Assembly: GCA_947306025.1 (NCBI GenBank)
Contig: CAMZFJ010000039.1
Span: forward strand, 1-9,871
DNA from: an uncultured Fibrobacter sp.
Lineage (GTDB): Bacteria > Fibrobacterota > Fibrobacteria > Fibrobacterales > Fibrobacteraceae
Length of the DNA: 9,871 nucleotides
Direction: 5' to 3'
The position numbers and the translations under genes were made by a program. The notes below the pieces were generated by a model. That model was given only the letters and a program-made list of their open reading frames with translations. It searched no databases and was not told the DNA's origin. Shown here piece by piece: positions 1-5,712 of this stretch (position 1 is the stretch's first letter; every line of letters starts with the position of its first letter).

Positions 1-1082
1 GTGTTCAGAATGTCGCTCCCGAAAATGGCGGCGGAATTGATGAGGCATGTGTCTGCTGACGAAAGCAGTGCCGATAAAAGTCCAACGGATAGGAGGGCAG
101 CAAGTGGAAGCGGGAGCACGCCGGAGGCGAGGCGGAACAAAGGATTCACGCTGGTGCCGGCTGCATTCGGGGCGTAGGTGGCTGCCCACATGCCAAGCAA
201 AACGATGACCACGCTAAAGACGATAATGGCAAAACTTCCGATGACGACGGCCTTGCGCGCCGATGAAGAATCTTTCGCGACGAGATTTCTTGAAATCACA
301 TCGGGGCCGAGGAAGTAGGCTCCGCCGATGGTAAATAGCATCAATGCTAAATCGGCAAAACTGAATTTTTCATTTAATAGCGAAAAGTCTCCGAATGTCG
401 CGAGGCCTGCGGATGTTGTTGCGATTGCGGAGTGCGCGACCGTTCCATTCGCAATTGCGGCTGTTTCATTCGCGATCGCCGCGCTTTCTGCGCCGGAAAA
501 TCCGCCGAACAGATATATAGCGGCAGCGAAAAATCCAAGTGTCAAAATTCCAAATTGCAGTGCATCGGTGCGCACAACAGAAAGTTGCCCGCCCAATAGC
601 GTATAGACAATGACGATCACGGCGGTAATCAATACGGATTGCGTACCGGCATTATGACCGAGCACAAGCCCGATGAATCCTGCGACGGCAGCGAACTGCG
701 CTGCGATAATCCCAATCCACGAAACGGCAATGATGAATGCGACAAGCTTTCGTCCGGTTTTCCCGACGGTCTTTTCTGCAATTTCGGGGAGCGTTCGCAC
801 ATCGAGATCGTGAACCGGTTTGCTCAGGAACGCTGCCTGGAACCAAAATCCAATCGCGCCAACGCCAAGCCACCAGAATGCAGCAAAGCCAATGCTTTCG
901 GCACGTGCAGCGATGCCCACTGTTGCAGAAGCCCCAAGGACAGTGGCCATGAGGCTCATGAAAACGAATGGACTGCTTTGCTTACGGCCTGCAACGACGT
1001 AATCGTCGAAATTCTTGACCTTGAACAAGTCGCGGATGCAAATGAATCCAAGAACAAGAAAGTAGATGATGAGAAGTTTCAT
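1..1082 (-). CDS. Sodium:solute symporter (SSS) family protein, partial
   Basis: This frame is open from the ATG at 1082 to the window edge, giving 360 codons with the C-terminus missing. The protein is very hydrophobic and reads as an SSS-family Na+-coupled transporter (PutP/SGLT superfamily) of the inner membrane. After a first helix (about residues 3-20) comes the family motif DDYVVAGRK (26-34), then a helix with LMATVLGASATVGIA. The segment SALLSSADTCLINSAAIFG (about 337-355) matches the SSS Na+-site helix, with adjacent Ser341-Ser342 where PutP has its Na+-ligating Ser/Thr. A predicted loop at about 195-230 is unusually Ala-rich and holds two copies of a heptad like AAIANET. The gene starts 17 nt after the ABC ATPase stop and has only a weak upstream AGG, so it is probably the last visible gene of that operon and may be translationally coupled. 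The substrate (amino acid, sugar, organic acid or other) cannot be told. Family assignment is firm. Confidence 0.88.
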   Translation of the reverse strand, partial: MKLLIIYFLVLGFICIRDLFKVKNFDDYVVAGRKQSSPFVFMSLMATVLGASATVGIAARAESIGFAAFWWLGVGAIGFWFQAAFLSKPVHDLDVRTLPEIAEKTVGKTGRKLVAFIIAVSWIGIIAAQFAAVAGFIGLVLGHNAGTQSVLITAVIVIVYTLLGGQLSVVRTDALQFGILTLGFFAAAIYLFGGFSGAESAAIANETAAIANGTVAHSAIATTSAGLATFGDFSLLNEKFSFADLALMLFTIGGAYFLGPDVISRNLVAKDSSSARKAVVIGSFAIIVFSVVIVLLGMWAATYAPNAAGTSVNPLFRLASGVLPLPLAALLSVGLLSALLSSADTCLINSAAIFGSDILN

Positions 1083-1099
1083 GACCTAAAGTTAGAATT

Positions 1100-1783
1100 T
1101 TACAGGTTACCGTATTCTCCGATATCAGGCACGAGCGAGCCTGATTTCATGTGGTAAATGCGATTGCTGTAGCCGAATGCATTTTTGTCATGGGTGGCGA
1201 TAACGACCGCGACACCGCTGCGCGCAAGCCTTGCAAAAAGGCTATAGACTTTACGGCTGTTTTCTTCGTCGAGATTGCTTGTCGGTTCATCGGCAATAAT
1301 CAAGTCAGGCTTGTTGGCGAGAGCGCGTGCGATTGCAACGCGACGCAATTCACCACCGGAAAGATTTTGCGGGTGTTCGTTGGCGAGGTGCGCAATGCCG
1401 AGCTTGTTTAACAGCGCTTTGATATGTTCCTTATCTATTTTCTTGTTGTATAAGGTCGATGTCAAAGTGATGTTTTCGGCCACGGTGAATGCAGAAAGAC
1501 TTGCTGCATTTTGCGGAATGTACCCGATGCGCTCGTTGCGCAAACGAGCAAGATCCTCGTCGTTCAAGTTGAAGAGCGGCTGCCCGTCAATTTCGACGTT
1601 CCCTGATGTGGGGGCGGTAACGCCTGCGAGTGCATTCAAGAGTGTGCTCTTGCCACTTCCGGATTCTCCGAAGATGACTGTGAAATCCCCTGACCAGGCG
1701 AAGAAATCAGCGTTGTTGACCGCATTAAATTTTTCGCCACGTCGTGTATATTGTTTTGTTATGTTGTTTCCATTGAGTATCAT
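1100..1783 (-). CDS. ABC transporter ATP-binding protein, LolD/MacB type
   Basis: This 227-residue cytoplasmic ATPase should energise the FtsX-type permease encoded just upstream. All nucleotide-binding motifs are intact: Walker A GESGSGKST (39-47), Q-loop Gln91, signature LSGGELRR (141-148), Walker B LIIADEP (161-167) with catalytic Glu166, D-loop SNLD and H-loop His198. The ADEPTSNLD wording and the short length are typical of the LolD/MacB/FtsE branch, whose members work with FtsX-domain permeases and often move or extract molecules at the periplasmic face by mechanotransmission rather than classical import. The ATG overlaps the permease stop by one base (TAATG). A strong AAAGGAGG ribosome binding site (1791-1798) lies inside the 3' end of the permease gene, so the two are certainly co-transcribed. 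The transported substrate is not known; LolD itself is less likely because no LolC/E pair is present. Confidence 0.93.
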   Translation of the reverse strand: MILNGNNITKQYTRRGEKFNAVNNADFFAWSGDFTVIFGESGSGKSTLLNALAGVTAPTSGNVEIDGQPLFNLNDEDLARLRNERIGYIPQNAASLSAFTVAENITLTSTLYNKKIDKEHIKALLNKLGIAHLANEHPQNLSGGELRRVAIARALANKPDLIIADEPTSNLDEENSRKVYSLFARLARSGVAVVIATHDKNAFGYSNRIYHMKSGSLVPDIGEYGNL

Positions 1784-2973
1784 TAAGCGTCCTCCTTTAA
1801 TGCGGTGTAAACATCGATTTTTCCGACTTTTTTAGCGATGAAGTATGAAGCTCCAAGCCCTGCAATGGCGGGGATGAACAAAGCTCCGACAATCGTTAAA
1901 AGAATGGTTGATGTGTTAGGGAGTGAAAAGGGTATTTGCAAGTTTTCTTGAATCAAAAAACGGAAGGAGAGGATTGCGACCGTTCCGAATAGCGTTCCGG
2001 CGAAGGCTCCGCTCCCGCTGGCGATCAAGGATTCTCCAAGAACGATGTTGGTGAGCTTTTTGCGTGTAGCCCCGATAACCAAGAGCGTTGCAAATTCACG
2101 TTTGCGTTCGTTTGTCGAAACCGAGAATGCAATATAGACCACGGCAATCACGATGAGCAAGAAGAATCCAGAAATAATCCAGACTGCAATTTTGAAAGAG
2201 CCTGCGGTTGCTATAACGCTATCGAACATGTTTTTGCGCGGAATGACATGCAAGTTGTCGAAATGCTCGTGAATCGTTTGCGAAATTTTTTCGAAGTCAG
2301 CACCTTTTTCAAGGTTGGCGAGAATTGCGGAGGGTTCGCCTTCGGAGATGAAATTATATCCAACTTCTGCGGCTGCCTTGCGTAAAATTTCGATAGTCTC
2401 GACATCGGCAAAAACGGCTTGGTCCAACTTGTTGCCAAGCGGTTCAAGCGTTCCGACAACGATAAATTCCTTGCCGAAAAATTTGATGAAGCCACCTTCT
2501 TCAATGTTGATGTCGTTACCAACGATGACAGAACCGGGAACAAAGTCTTTTTTGTAGGTTCTACGGATCCATGGCTTGATGGTAAAATCCGTCTTGGGGT
2601 CAAAACCGATGATGTTCACTTTTTTGTCGCAGCAGCTGGCGCTGAGCGTTGTAAAGTAGAATTGTGGTGATGCGGCGCTTACTCCTGGAAGTTTGCGGGT
2701 GAAGTCCAATACTTCGCGAGGGAGCGTTTTGTGGCTCAAGTCGCCTTGCAAAAGAACGGACTGGTTTTTAGCTTCGCTGCCGAATGGGACGATAAGCAAA
2801 TCAGCGCCCATGCGGGACGAAAGTTGTTCGAATCCGGCGTCAAGACTTTTTGAAAAAATGACACCTGAAAGCAATGTTGCCGAAGCGATGGCTGTTAAAA
2901 TCACGAGGCCGAGGCTACGTACAGGATGGCTCCAAAAATTGGTATATATAATTTTAAGCGTTGTATATTTCAT
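1783..2973 (-). CDS. FtsX/MacB-type ABC transporter permease
   Basis: This 396-residue inner-membrane protein has the MacB/FtsX layout: a short cytoplasmic N-terminus, TM1 (about 21-40), a large extracytoplasmic domain (about 41-265), then three C-terminal helices forming the FtsX domain, with STNERKREFATLLVIGAT as the cytoplasmic coupling segment. The extracytoplasmic domain holds an adjacent pair, Cys114-Cys115, in SASCCDKKVNIIGFDP, which could form a disulfide or bind metal. The start chosen here is the ATG at 2973 (MKYTTLKI), because a GGAG ribosome binding site lies 10 nt upstream. A longer in-frame reading uses a TTG at 3054 with no such support. This start overlaps the end of the DUF4418 gene by 20 nt and the stop overlaps the ATPase start by one base, so the three genes form one unit. 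From memory, related permeases occur beside DUF4418 genes in anaerobes; the substrate is unknown. Confidence 0.9.
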   Translation of the reverse strand: MKYTTLKIIYTNFWSHPVRSLGLVILTAIASATLLSGVIFSKSLDAGFEQLSSRMGADLLIVPFGSEAKNQSVLLQGDLSHKTLPREVLDFTRKLPGVSAASPQFYFTTLSASCCDKKVNIIGFDPKTDFTIKPWIRRTYKKDFVPGSVIVGNDINIEEGGFIKFFGKEFIVVGTLEPLGNKLDQAVFADVETIEILRKAAAEVGYNFISEGEPSAILANLEKGADFEKISQTIHEHFDNLHVIPRKNMFDSVIATAGSFKIAVWIISGFFLLIVIAVVYIAFSVSTNERKREFATLLVIGATRKKLTNIVLGESLIASGSGAFAGTLFGTVAILSFRFLIQENLQIPFSLPNTSTILLTIVGALFIPAIAGLGASYFIAKKVGKIDVYTALKEDA

Positions 2974-3382
2974 TAGTGAAATTCTCCGATTCAAAGTTGC
3001 GACTTGCCAAAAATGCGATGTTTGCGACTCCGAAAAGTGCAATCGCGATTCCAATCAACTGAAGGACTGGGGACGAGATGGAATGACAGTGCATGTGCGG
3101 GTGCGAACAAACGCCAACAATGACTGTGGGGACGAGCGATGTTAAAACTCCCAGACCGATTACTACAAATGACAATGCTTTCTGTGCTTTGGGTAACAAC
3201 AGGTAAGCGATGCCGACAAGAGCGATTGCGATGCCTACGAATCCGTCAGTGATGGAGGTGTAATGGCATCGCATGACGAAGTCTTCTTCGGGTCTGCAAA
3301 AAGGAAGCAAAACGAATGAGAGTAACGAAGTGATGGTGCCTAATAAAACTGTTATAGTTCCAAAAAATATGCCGTTTGTCAT
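2954..3382 (-). CDS. DUF4418 family membrane protein
   Basis: This is a 142-residue, four-helix membrane protein (helices at about 5-26, 44-62, 69-90 and 105-125) that I recognise as DUF4418, a family of unknown function. It carries the two features I associate with the family: an MRCHYT segment (37-42) just before helix 2, and a loop after helix 3 reading GVCSHPHMHCHS (90-101). That loop packs Cys92, His94, His96, His98, Cys99 and His100 into nine residues, and Cys29, Cys39 and His40 lie at the end of helix 1 and just before helix 2, plausibly on the same face. A metal- or redox-active role is a natural inference but is not shown. The ATG at 3382 has an AGGAGG ribosome binding site (3388-3393) five nt upstream. 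It is the first gene of the operon with the FtsX-type permease and ATPase, and is preceded by a clear promoter. Confidence 0.85.
   Translation of the reverse strand: MTNGIFFGTITVLLGTITSLLSFVLLPFCRPEEDFVMRCHYTSITDGFVGIAIALVGIAYLLLPKAQKALSFVVIGLGVLTSLVPTVIVGVCSHPHMHCHSISSPVLQLIGIAIALFGVANIAFLASRNFESENFTNEIYNA
2982..2988 (-). promoter_or_regulatory. Ribosome binding site deciding the permease start
   Basis: The minus strand reads CGGAGAA here, with the GGAG core 10 nt before the ATG at 2973. It lies inside the DUF4418 coding sequence. It favours the 396-residue permease over the longer reading from a TTG further upstream. Confidence 0.6.
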
Positions 3383-3411
3383 AAATGCCTCCTAGTCTTT
3401 GTTCGATGCCA

Positions 3412-3468
3412 AATATAGAAGGCGTTTATGAGTTTGTCCAATACTTTGTTTTTAGGACGTTTTATAGA
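3412..3468 (-). promoter_or_regulatory. Promoter/operator of the DUF4418-ABC operon (copy 1 of a shared 57-bp block)
   Basis: Read on the minus strand, this block has a -35-like TTGGAC and a -10 TATATT separated by 18 nt, with an A/T-rich UP-like region upstream that begins TCTATAAAA. The -10 is followed by a leader of roughly 25 nt to the AGGAGG and ATG of the DUF4418 gene. The block aligns without gaps to 6978-7034 in front of malY/patB, with 44 of 57 positions identical. The core ATTGGACAA has a partial dyad (ATTG..CAA), so a protein-binding site overlapping the -35 is possible. Confidence 0.65.
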
Positions 3469-3491
3469 ATTTTTCTATAGCTAAGTACTTT

Positions 3492-3709
3492 CGTCATTCC
3501 GAGGACTGAAAGGACGATATACGATACTTGGGGCATTAGCCCCCTAGTAGAGTTAGGTTCGTAGGAGCGGAATCCAGTTAATGTTGTAAGAATATTACTG
3601 GATGGGGCTATCGCCCCTACCCTTTGGCTCGGTCATGCCCAAGCTTGCTTGGGCGCGACTCTCGCCTTCTGGGTAGTCTTCACTTCGCTACGCTGCGTTC
3701 AGGATGACG
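3492..3709. repeat. Composite palindromic intergenic repeat
   Basis: Most of the 366-bp gap between the DUF4418 promoter and tcdA is filled by a repeat-like mosaic and holds no credible gene. It is bounded by near-inverted ends, CGTCATTCC at 3492 and GGATGACG ending at 3709. Inside are several hairpins: GGGGC-ATTA-GCCCC (3530-3543), an ATCCAGT...ACTGGAT arm pair (3572-3603), GGGGC-TATC-GCCCC (3604-3617) and GCCCAAGC-TT-GCTTGGGC (3637-3654). The right part contains CTTCGCTACGCT (3683-3694), which recurs exactly at 3904-3915 inside tcdA. This resembles the GTCATTCC.../...GGATGAC intergenic repeat families seen at many genomic sites in some bacteria. It could also serve as the tcdA transcription end, but no T-run confirms that. 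Confidence 0.6.
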
Positions 3710-3748
3710 TTAATACTGTTTTCGGAATAGAATCCAGGAAGACAATTT

Positions 3749-4579
3749 TTATTGCTGTAATGTTGCTTTTTGATAAATGTCTTGCATCACAAGGCCGGCA
3801 ATCATGAATCCGAAAATGGCGGTGGCGTGCGCCATGGTTCCGTTGATTTGCGCCTTGGTGCTGCACCATTCGTGATCGACGAGGTTTTCATTTTGAAGTT
3901 CCGCTTCGCTACGCTCGTGACGGACTTTGGGGCACATGCAAGCGTCAGTTCCGCAAGAGGTGCTTTTCCCGCGATTTTTCAGGAGTTCGTCGCTATAGAC
4001 GCACATGATTTTCTTTTTCGGGAAAAGTTTTTTGCGCTTGAACTTGTCGCGGAGAGCGCGTCCGAGGGGGCATCCGGAAACTTTCCAGAATTCGGCGACC
4101 TTGATTCGCGTGGGATCCATCTTGAGGGCGGCTCCCATCGAAGAAAATACGGTTGCTTTAGTTTTGGATGCGTGATACAGCAACTGCATCTTGTTTTCGA
4201 GGCTGTCGATGGCGTCGATGATGTAGTCGAATGTGTCTAGCTCAAATTTTTCAGTATTCGCAGCTTCGTAGATGTCTTGCAGCGCGATAATTTTGGCGTG
4301 CGGATTGATTTCGAGAAGGCGTTTCTTGAGGACTTCGACTTTGACTTGGCCAACGGTTTTGGGGGTTGCCATCAGTTGGCGGTTTACATTGGTGATGCAA
4401 ACTCGGTCTGAATCAACGAGAACAAGTTCTTGTATTCCTGAACGGATAAGGCTTTCGGCACACCAGCTACCGACACCGCCGAGTCCAAAAATGATGACTC
4501 GCTTTTTATAGATGTTTTCCATGACATCGTCGCCGAGCAGGAGCGATGTACGGTTGAAAATGCTAGAGCTAAGGGACAT
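3749..4579 (-). CDS. tcdA: tRNA threonylcarbamoyladenosine dehydratase (TcdA/CsdL/YgdL)
   Basis: This is a 276-residue E1/ThiF-fold enzyme. TcdA uses ATP to dehydrate t6A at position 37 of ANN-decoding tRNAs into cyclic ct6A, in the cytoplasm. The nucleotide-binding motif is GLGGVGSW (32-39), followed by VDSDRVCITNVNRQ (55-68) with the conserved Asp56, Asp58, Asn64, Asn66 and Arg67. Also present are VGQVKVEVLKKRL (76-88), IDAIDS (121-126) and MDPTRIKV (154-161), all as in E. coli TcdA. A C-terminal AHATAIFGF segment follows. Two features are odd: a Cys cluster (209, 214, 216, 239) and a repeat-like stretch at 219-234. The ATG at 4579 has no visible ribosome binding site, and a TATAAT lies only six nt upstream, so the message may be leaderless. 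Function is well supported by motifs. It has no obvious operon partner. Confidence 0.92.
   Translation of the reverse strand: MSLSSSIFNRTSLLLGDDVMENIYKKRVIIFGLGGVGSWCAESLIRSGIQELVLVDSDRVCITNVNRQLMATPKTVGQVKVEVLKKRLLEINPHAKIIALQDIYEAANTEKFELDTFDYIIDAIDSLENKMQLLYHASKTKATVFSSMGAALKMDPTRIKVAEFWKVSGCPLGRALRDKFKRKKLFPKKKIMCVYSDELLKNRGKSTSCGTDACMCPKVRHERSEAELQNENLVDHEWCSTKAQINGTMAHATAIFGFMIAGLVMQDIYQKATLQQ
3878..3925 (-). repeat. Probable repeat-derived in-frame insert within tcdA
   Basis: This stretch encodes residues 219-234 of TcdA, including VRHERSEAELQNE, between a Cys-rich segment and the conserved EWCSTKAQINGTMAHATA region. Its DNA contains CTTCGCTACGCT (plus strand, 3904-3915), identical over 12 bases to a piece of the intergenic repeat about 220 bp away. 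HERSEAE-type peptides are what such CACGAGCGTAGCGAAG repeats encode when read through. The borders are approximate. Confidence 0.45.
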
Positions 4580-4585
4580 AAAACA

Positions 4586-4591
4586 ATTATA
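4586..4591 (-). promoter_or_regulatory. Candidate -10 box of tcdA
   Basis: The minus strand reads TATAAT, a perfect consensus -10, ending six nt before the tcdA ATG. Transcription would begin at or next to the start codon. The expected -35 position falls inside the lysR terminator hairpin and matches TTGACA poorly. Confidence 0.45.
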
Positions 4592-4597
4592 GAAAAT

Positions 4598-4616
4598 CCC
4601 GGTTCATAGAACCGGG
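4598..4616 (-). terminator. Hairpin, probable terminator of the LysR-type gene
   Basis: This is a perfect 8-bp stem, CCCGGTTC/GAACCGGG, with a 3-nt loop, starting seven nt after the lysR stop codon at 4623. On the minus strand it is followed by ATTTTC and further T-rich sequence rather than a clean T-run. It may be a modest terminator, and it lies directly against the tcdA -10. Confidence 0.6.
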
Positions 4617-4622
4617 GTAATG

Positions 4623-5567
4623 CTATTGTTCCGAACGATGTTCAGAAGTGTAAGCGCTTAGGTATTCTTCCATCTCGCGGATGTAAATGCGGCAGATCGT
4701 GCTGAGCATGAAATTCTTCTTGGTGATGTAGCCGATTTCCATCTTGCGGTCATTTTCGCCCTTGGCGTCCTTGAAGGGCACGGCCACGTAATCGGAGCCG
4801 TTGATTTCTTCGCTGATGATGCCGGAGCAGAGCGTGTAACCGTTGAGGCCCACCATCAAGTTCAGCATGGTGGCGCGATCGTTCGCCTTGATGGTTCTGT
4901 GGTATTCGTTCGTACTTAAGATTTCTTCGGCGAAGTAGTAGTTGCCGCTTTCGCCCTGTTCAAAAGAAAGGCACGGGTATTCCGAAAGGTCTTCGAGATT
5001 GACGTATGGTTTCTTGGCGAGCGGATTGTTCTTCCACATGTAAGCGTATGCGTTGCAATCAATCAACTTCTGGAAAACGAGATCGTGTTCTCTCAGCAGA
5101 TAGGTGATGTACTTGCGGTTAAAATCGCTCAAGTAGATGATGCCGATTTCACTGCGAAGGCTTGTCACATCGTCGATGACTTCTTTCGTTTTGGTTTCGC
5201 GGAGGGCAAATTCGTAGTCGTCGATGTTGAACTTTTTCACCATGTTCACGAAAGACTTGACAGCGAAAGAGTAGTGCTGCGTTGAAACGGCGAAGCGCTT
5301 TTTCTTCTGTTCTTCTTTGCTGTAGCGTTCGATAACGGAAGTGTAGTGGTTGTAAAGTTCGTTTGCACGGGCGATGAATTCTTCGCCTTCGGGCGTGAGT
5401 GTCACACCGCGGCTCGTGCGATTGAAAATCGTAATGCCGATTTCGTCTTCGAGATCGTGGATGGCTGTCGTCAAAGAAGGCTGGGAAATGAATAAAGATT
5501 CGGCAGCCTTGTTGAAGGAACCGACTTTAGAGATCCCGATGGCGTAGCGTAATTGTTGTAATGTCAT
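4623..5567 (-). CDS. LysR-type transcriptional regulator
   Basis: This is a 314-residue DNA-binding regulator of typical LysR length. The N-terminal winged helix-turn-helix is clear: MTLQQLRYAIGISKVGSFN (1-19), then KAAESLFISQPSLTTAIHDL (20-39) with the recognition helix at about 28-39, and the IFNRTSRGVTLTPEGEEF wing (47-64). A linker helix leads to a periplasmic-binding-protein-like effector domain (about 90-305) that includes AVKSFV, EIGIIYLSDFNRKYI and NDRATMLNLMVGLNGYTLCS. The close resemblance I remember to regulators of low-G+C anaerobes is a recollection, not a search result. The gene stands alone between two hairpin terminators, downstream of malY/patB and in a sulfur amino acid neighbourhood, so control of cysteine, methionine or sulfonate genes is a reasonable but unproven guess. 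The ATG at 5567 has an AGGGA motif about 10 nt upstream. Confidence 0.92.
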   Translation of the reverse strand: MTLQQLRYAIGISKVGSFNKAAESLFISQPSLTTAIHDLEDEIGITIFNRTSRGVTLTPEGEEFIARANELYNHYTSVIERYSKEEQKKKRFAVSTQHYSFAVKSFVNMVKKFNIDDYEFALRETKTKEVIDDVTSLRSEIGIIYLSDFNRKYITYLLREHDLVFQKLIDCNAYAYMWKNNPLAKKPYVNLEDLSEYPCLSFEQGESGNYYFAEEILSTNEYHRTIKANDRATMLNLMVGLNGYTLCSGIISEEINGSDYVAVPFKDAKGENDRKMEIGYITKKNFMLSTICRIYIREMEEYLSAYTSEHRSEQ

Positions 5568-5602
5568 GGTTTTTTAATCCCTAAAATTGATGTGACACGG
5601 TA

Positions 5603-5632
5603 AATATAAAAATTTTTGGTTTCTAATCCTAT
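5603..5632 (-). promoter_or_regulatory. Weak candidate promoter of the LysR-type gene
   Basis: On the minus strand a TATATT (-10, 5603-5608) lies about 35 nt before the lysR ATG. About 17 nt upstream of it is TATAGGAT, which resembles the TATTGGAC of the two strong promoters in this window at 6 of 8 positions. The intervening sequence is A/T-rich and contains AAAAATTTTT. The -35 match is poor, so this is tentative. Confidence 0.35.
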
Positions 5633-5660
5633 ATGTGTTGTAGGAATATTAAAAATAGAA

Positions 5661-5698
5661 GAAACCCCCAGGTGGATTCTAGGCTTCCTGGGGGCTTC
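5661..5698 (-). terminator. Rho-independent terminator of malY/patB
   Basis: A CCCCCAGG/CCTGGGGG stem (5665-5672 with 5687-5694) is extended by GAA/TTC pairs, and in the minus-strand RNA also by a G-U wobble that becomes an A-C mismatch on the other strand. It is followed by TTTCTTCTATTTTT on the minus strand. It begins about 15 nt after the malY/patB stop and separates that gene from the LysR-type gene. Confidence 0.82.
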
Positions 5699-5712
5699 TC
5701 GATGTGCGTAGC

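Noticed and set aside
639..1157. Plus-strand open frames over the left end, including a 172-codon one
   Set aside because: They lie opposite a continuous minus-strand symporter frame with clear SSS motifs, and their translations show no recognisable domain.
1275..1835. 186-codon plus-strand open frame
   Set aside because: It is antisense to the ABC ATPase gene, whose motifs are all intact; its peptide has no family features.
2974..3054. Longer N-terminus for the FtsX-type permease (TTG start at 3054)
   Set aside because: It would overlap the DUF4418 gene by 101 nt and place extra polar residues before MKYTTLKI, while a good ribosome binding site sits before the ATG at 2973.
3637..3654. GCCCAAGC/GCTTGGGC hairpin as the tcdA terminator
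   Set aside because: It has only a two-nt loop, no T-run on either side, and lies about 95 nt past the stop inside the repeat mosaic; better read as part of the repeat.
3492..3709. CRISPR array
   Set aside because: The hairpins are unlike each other in length and spacing, and there is no regular repeat-spacer pattern or cas gene.
3770..4240. 156-codon plus-strand open frame
   Set aside because: It is antisense to tcdA and has low-complexity, unfamiliar composition.
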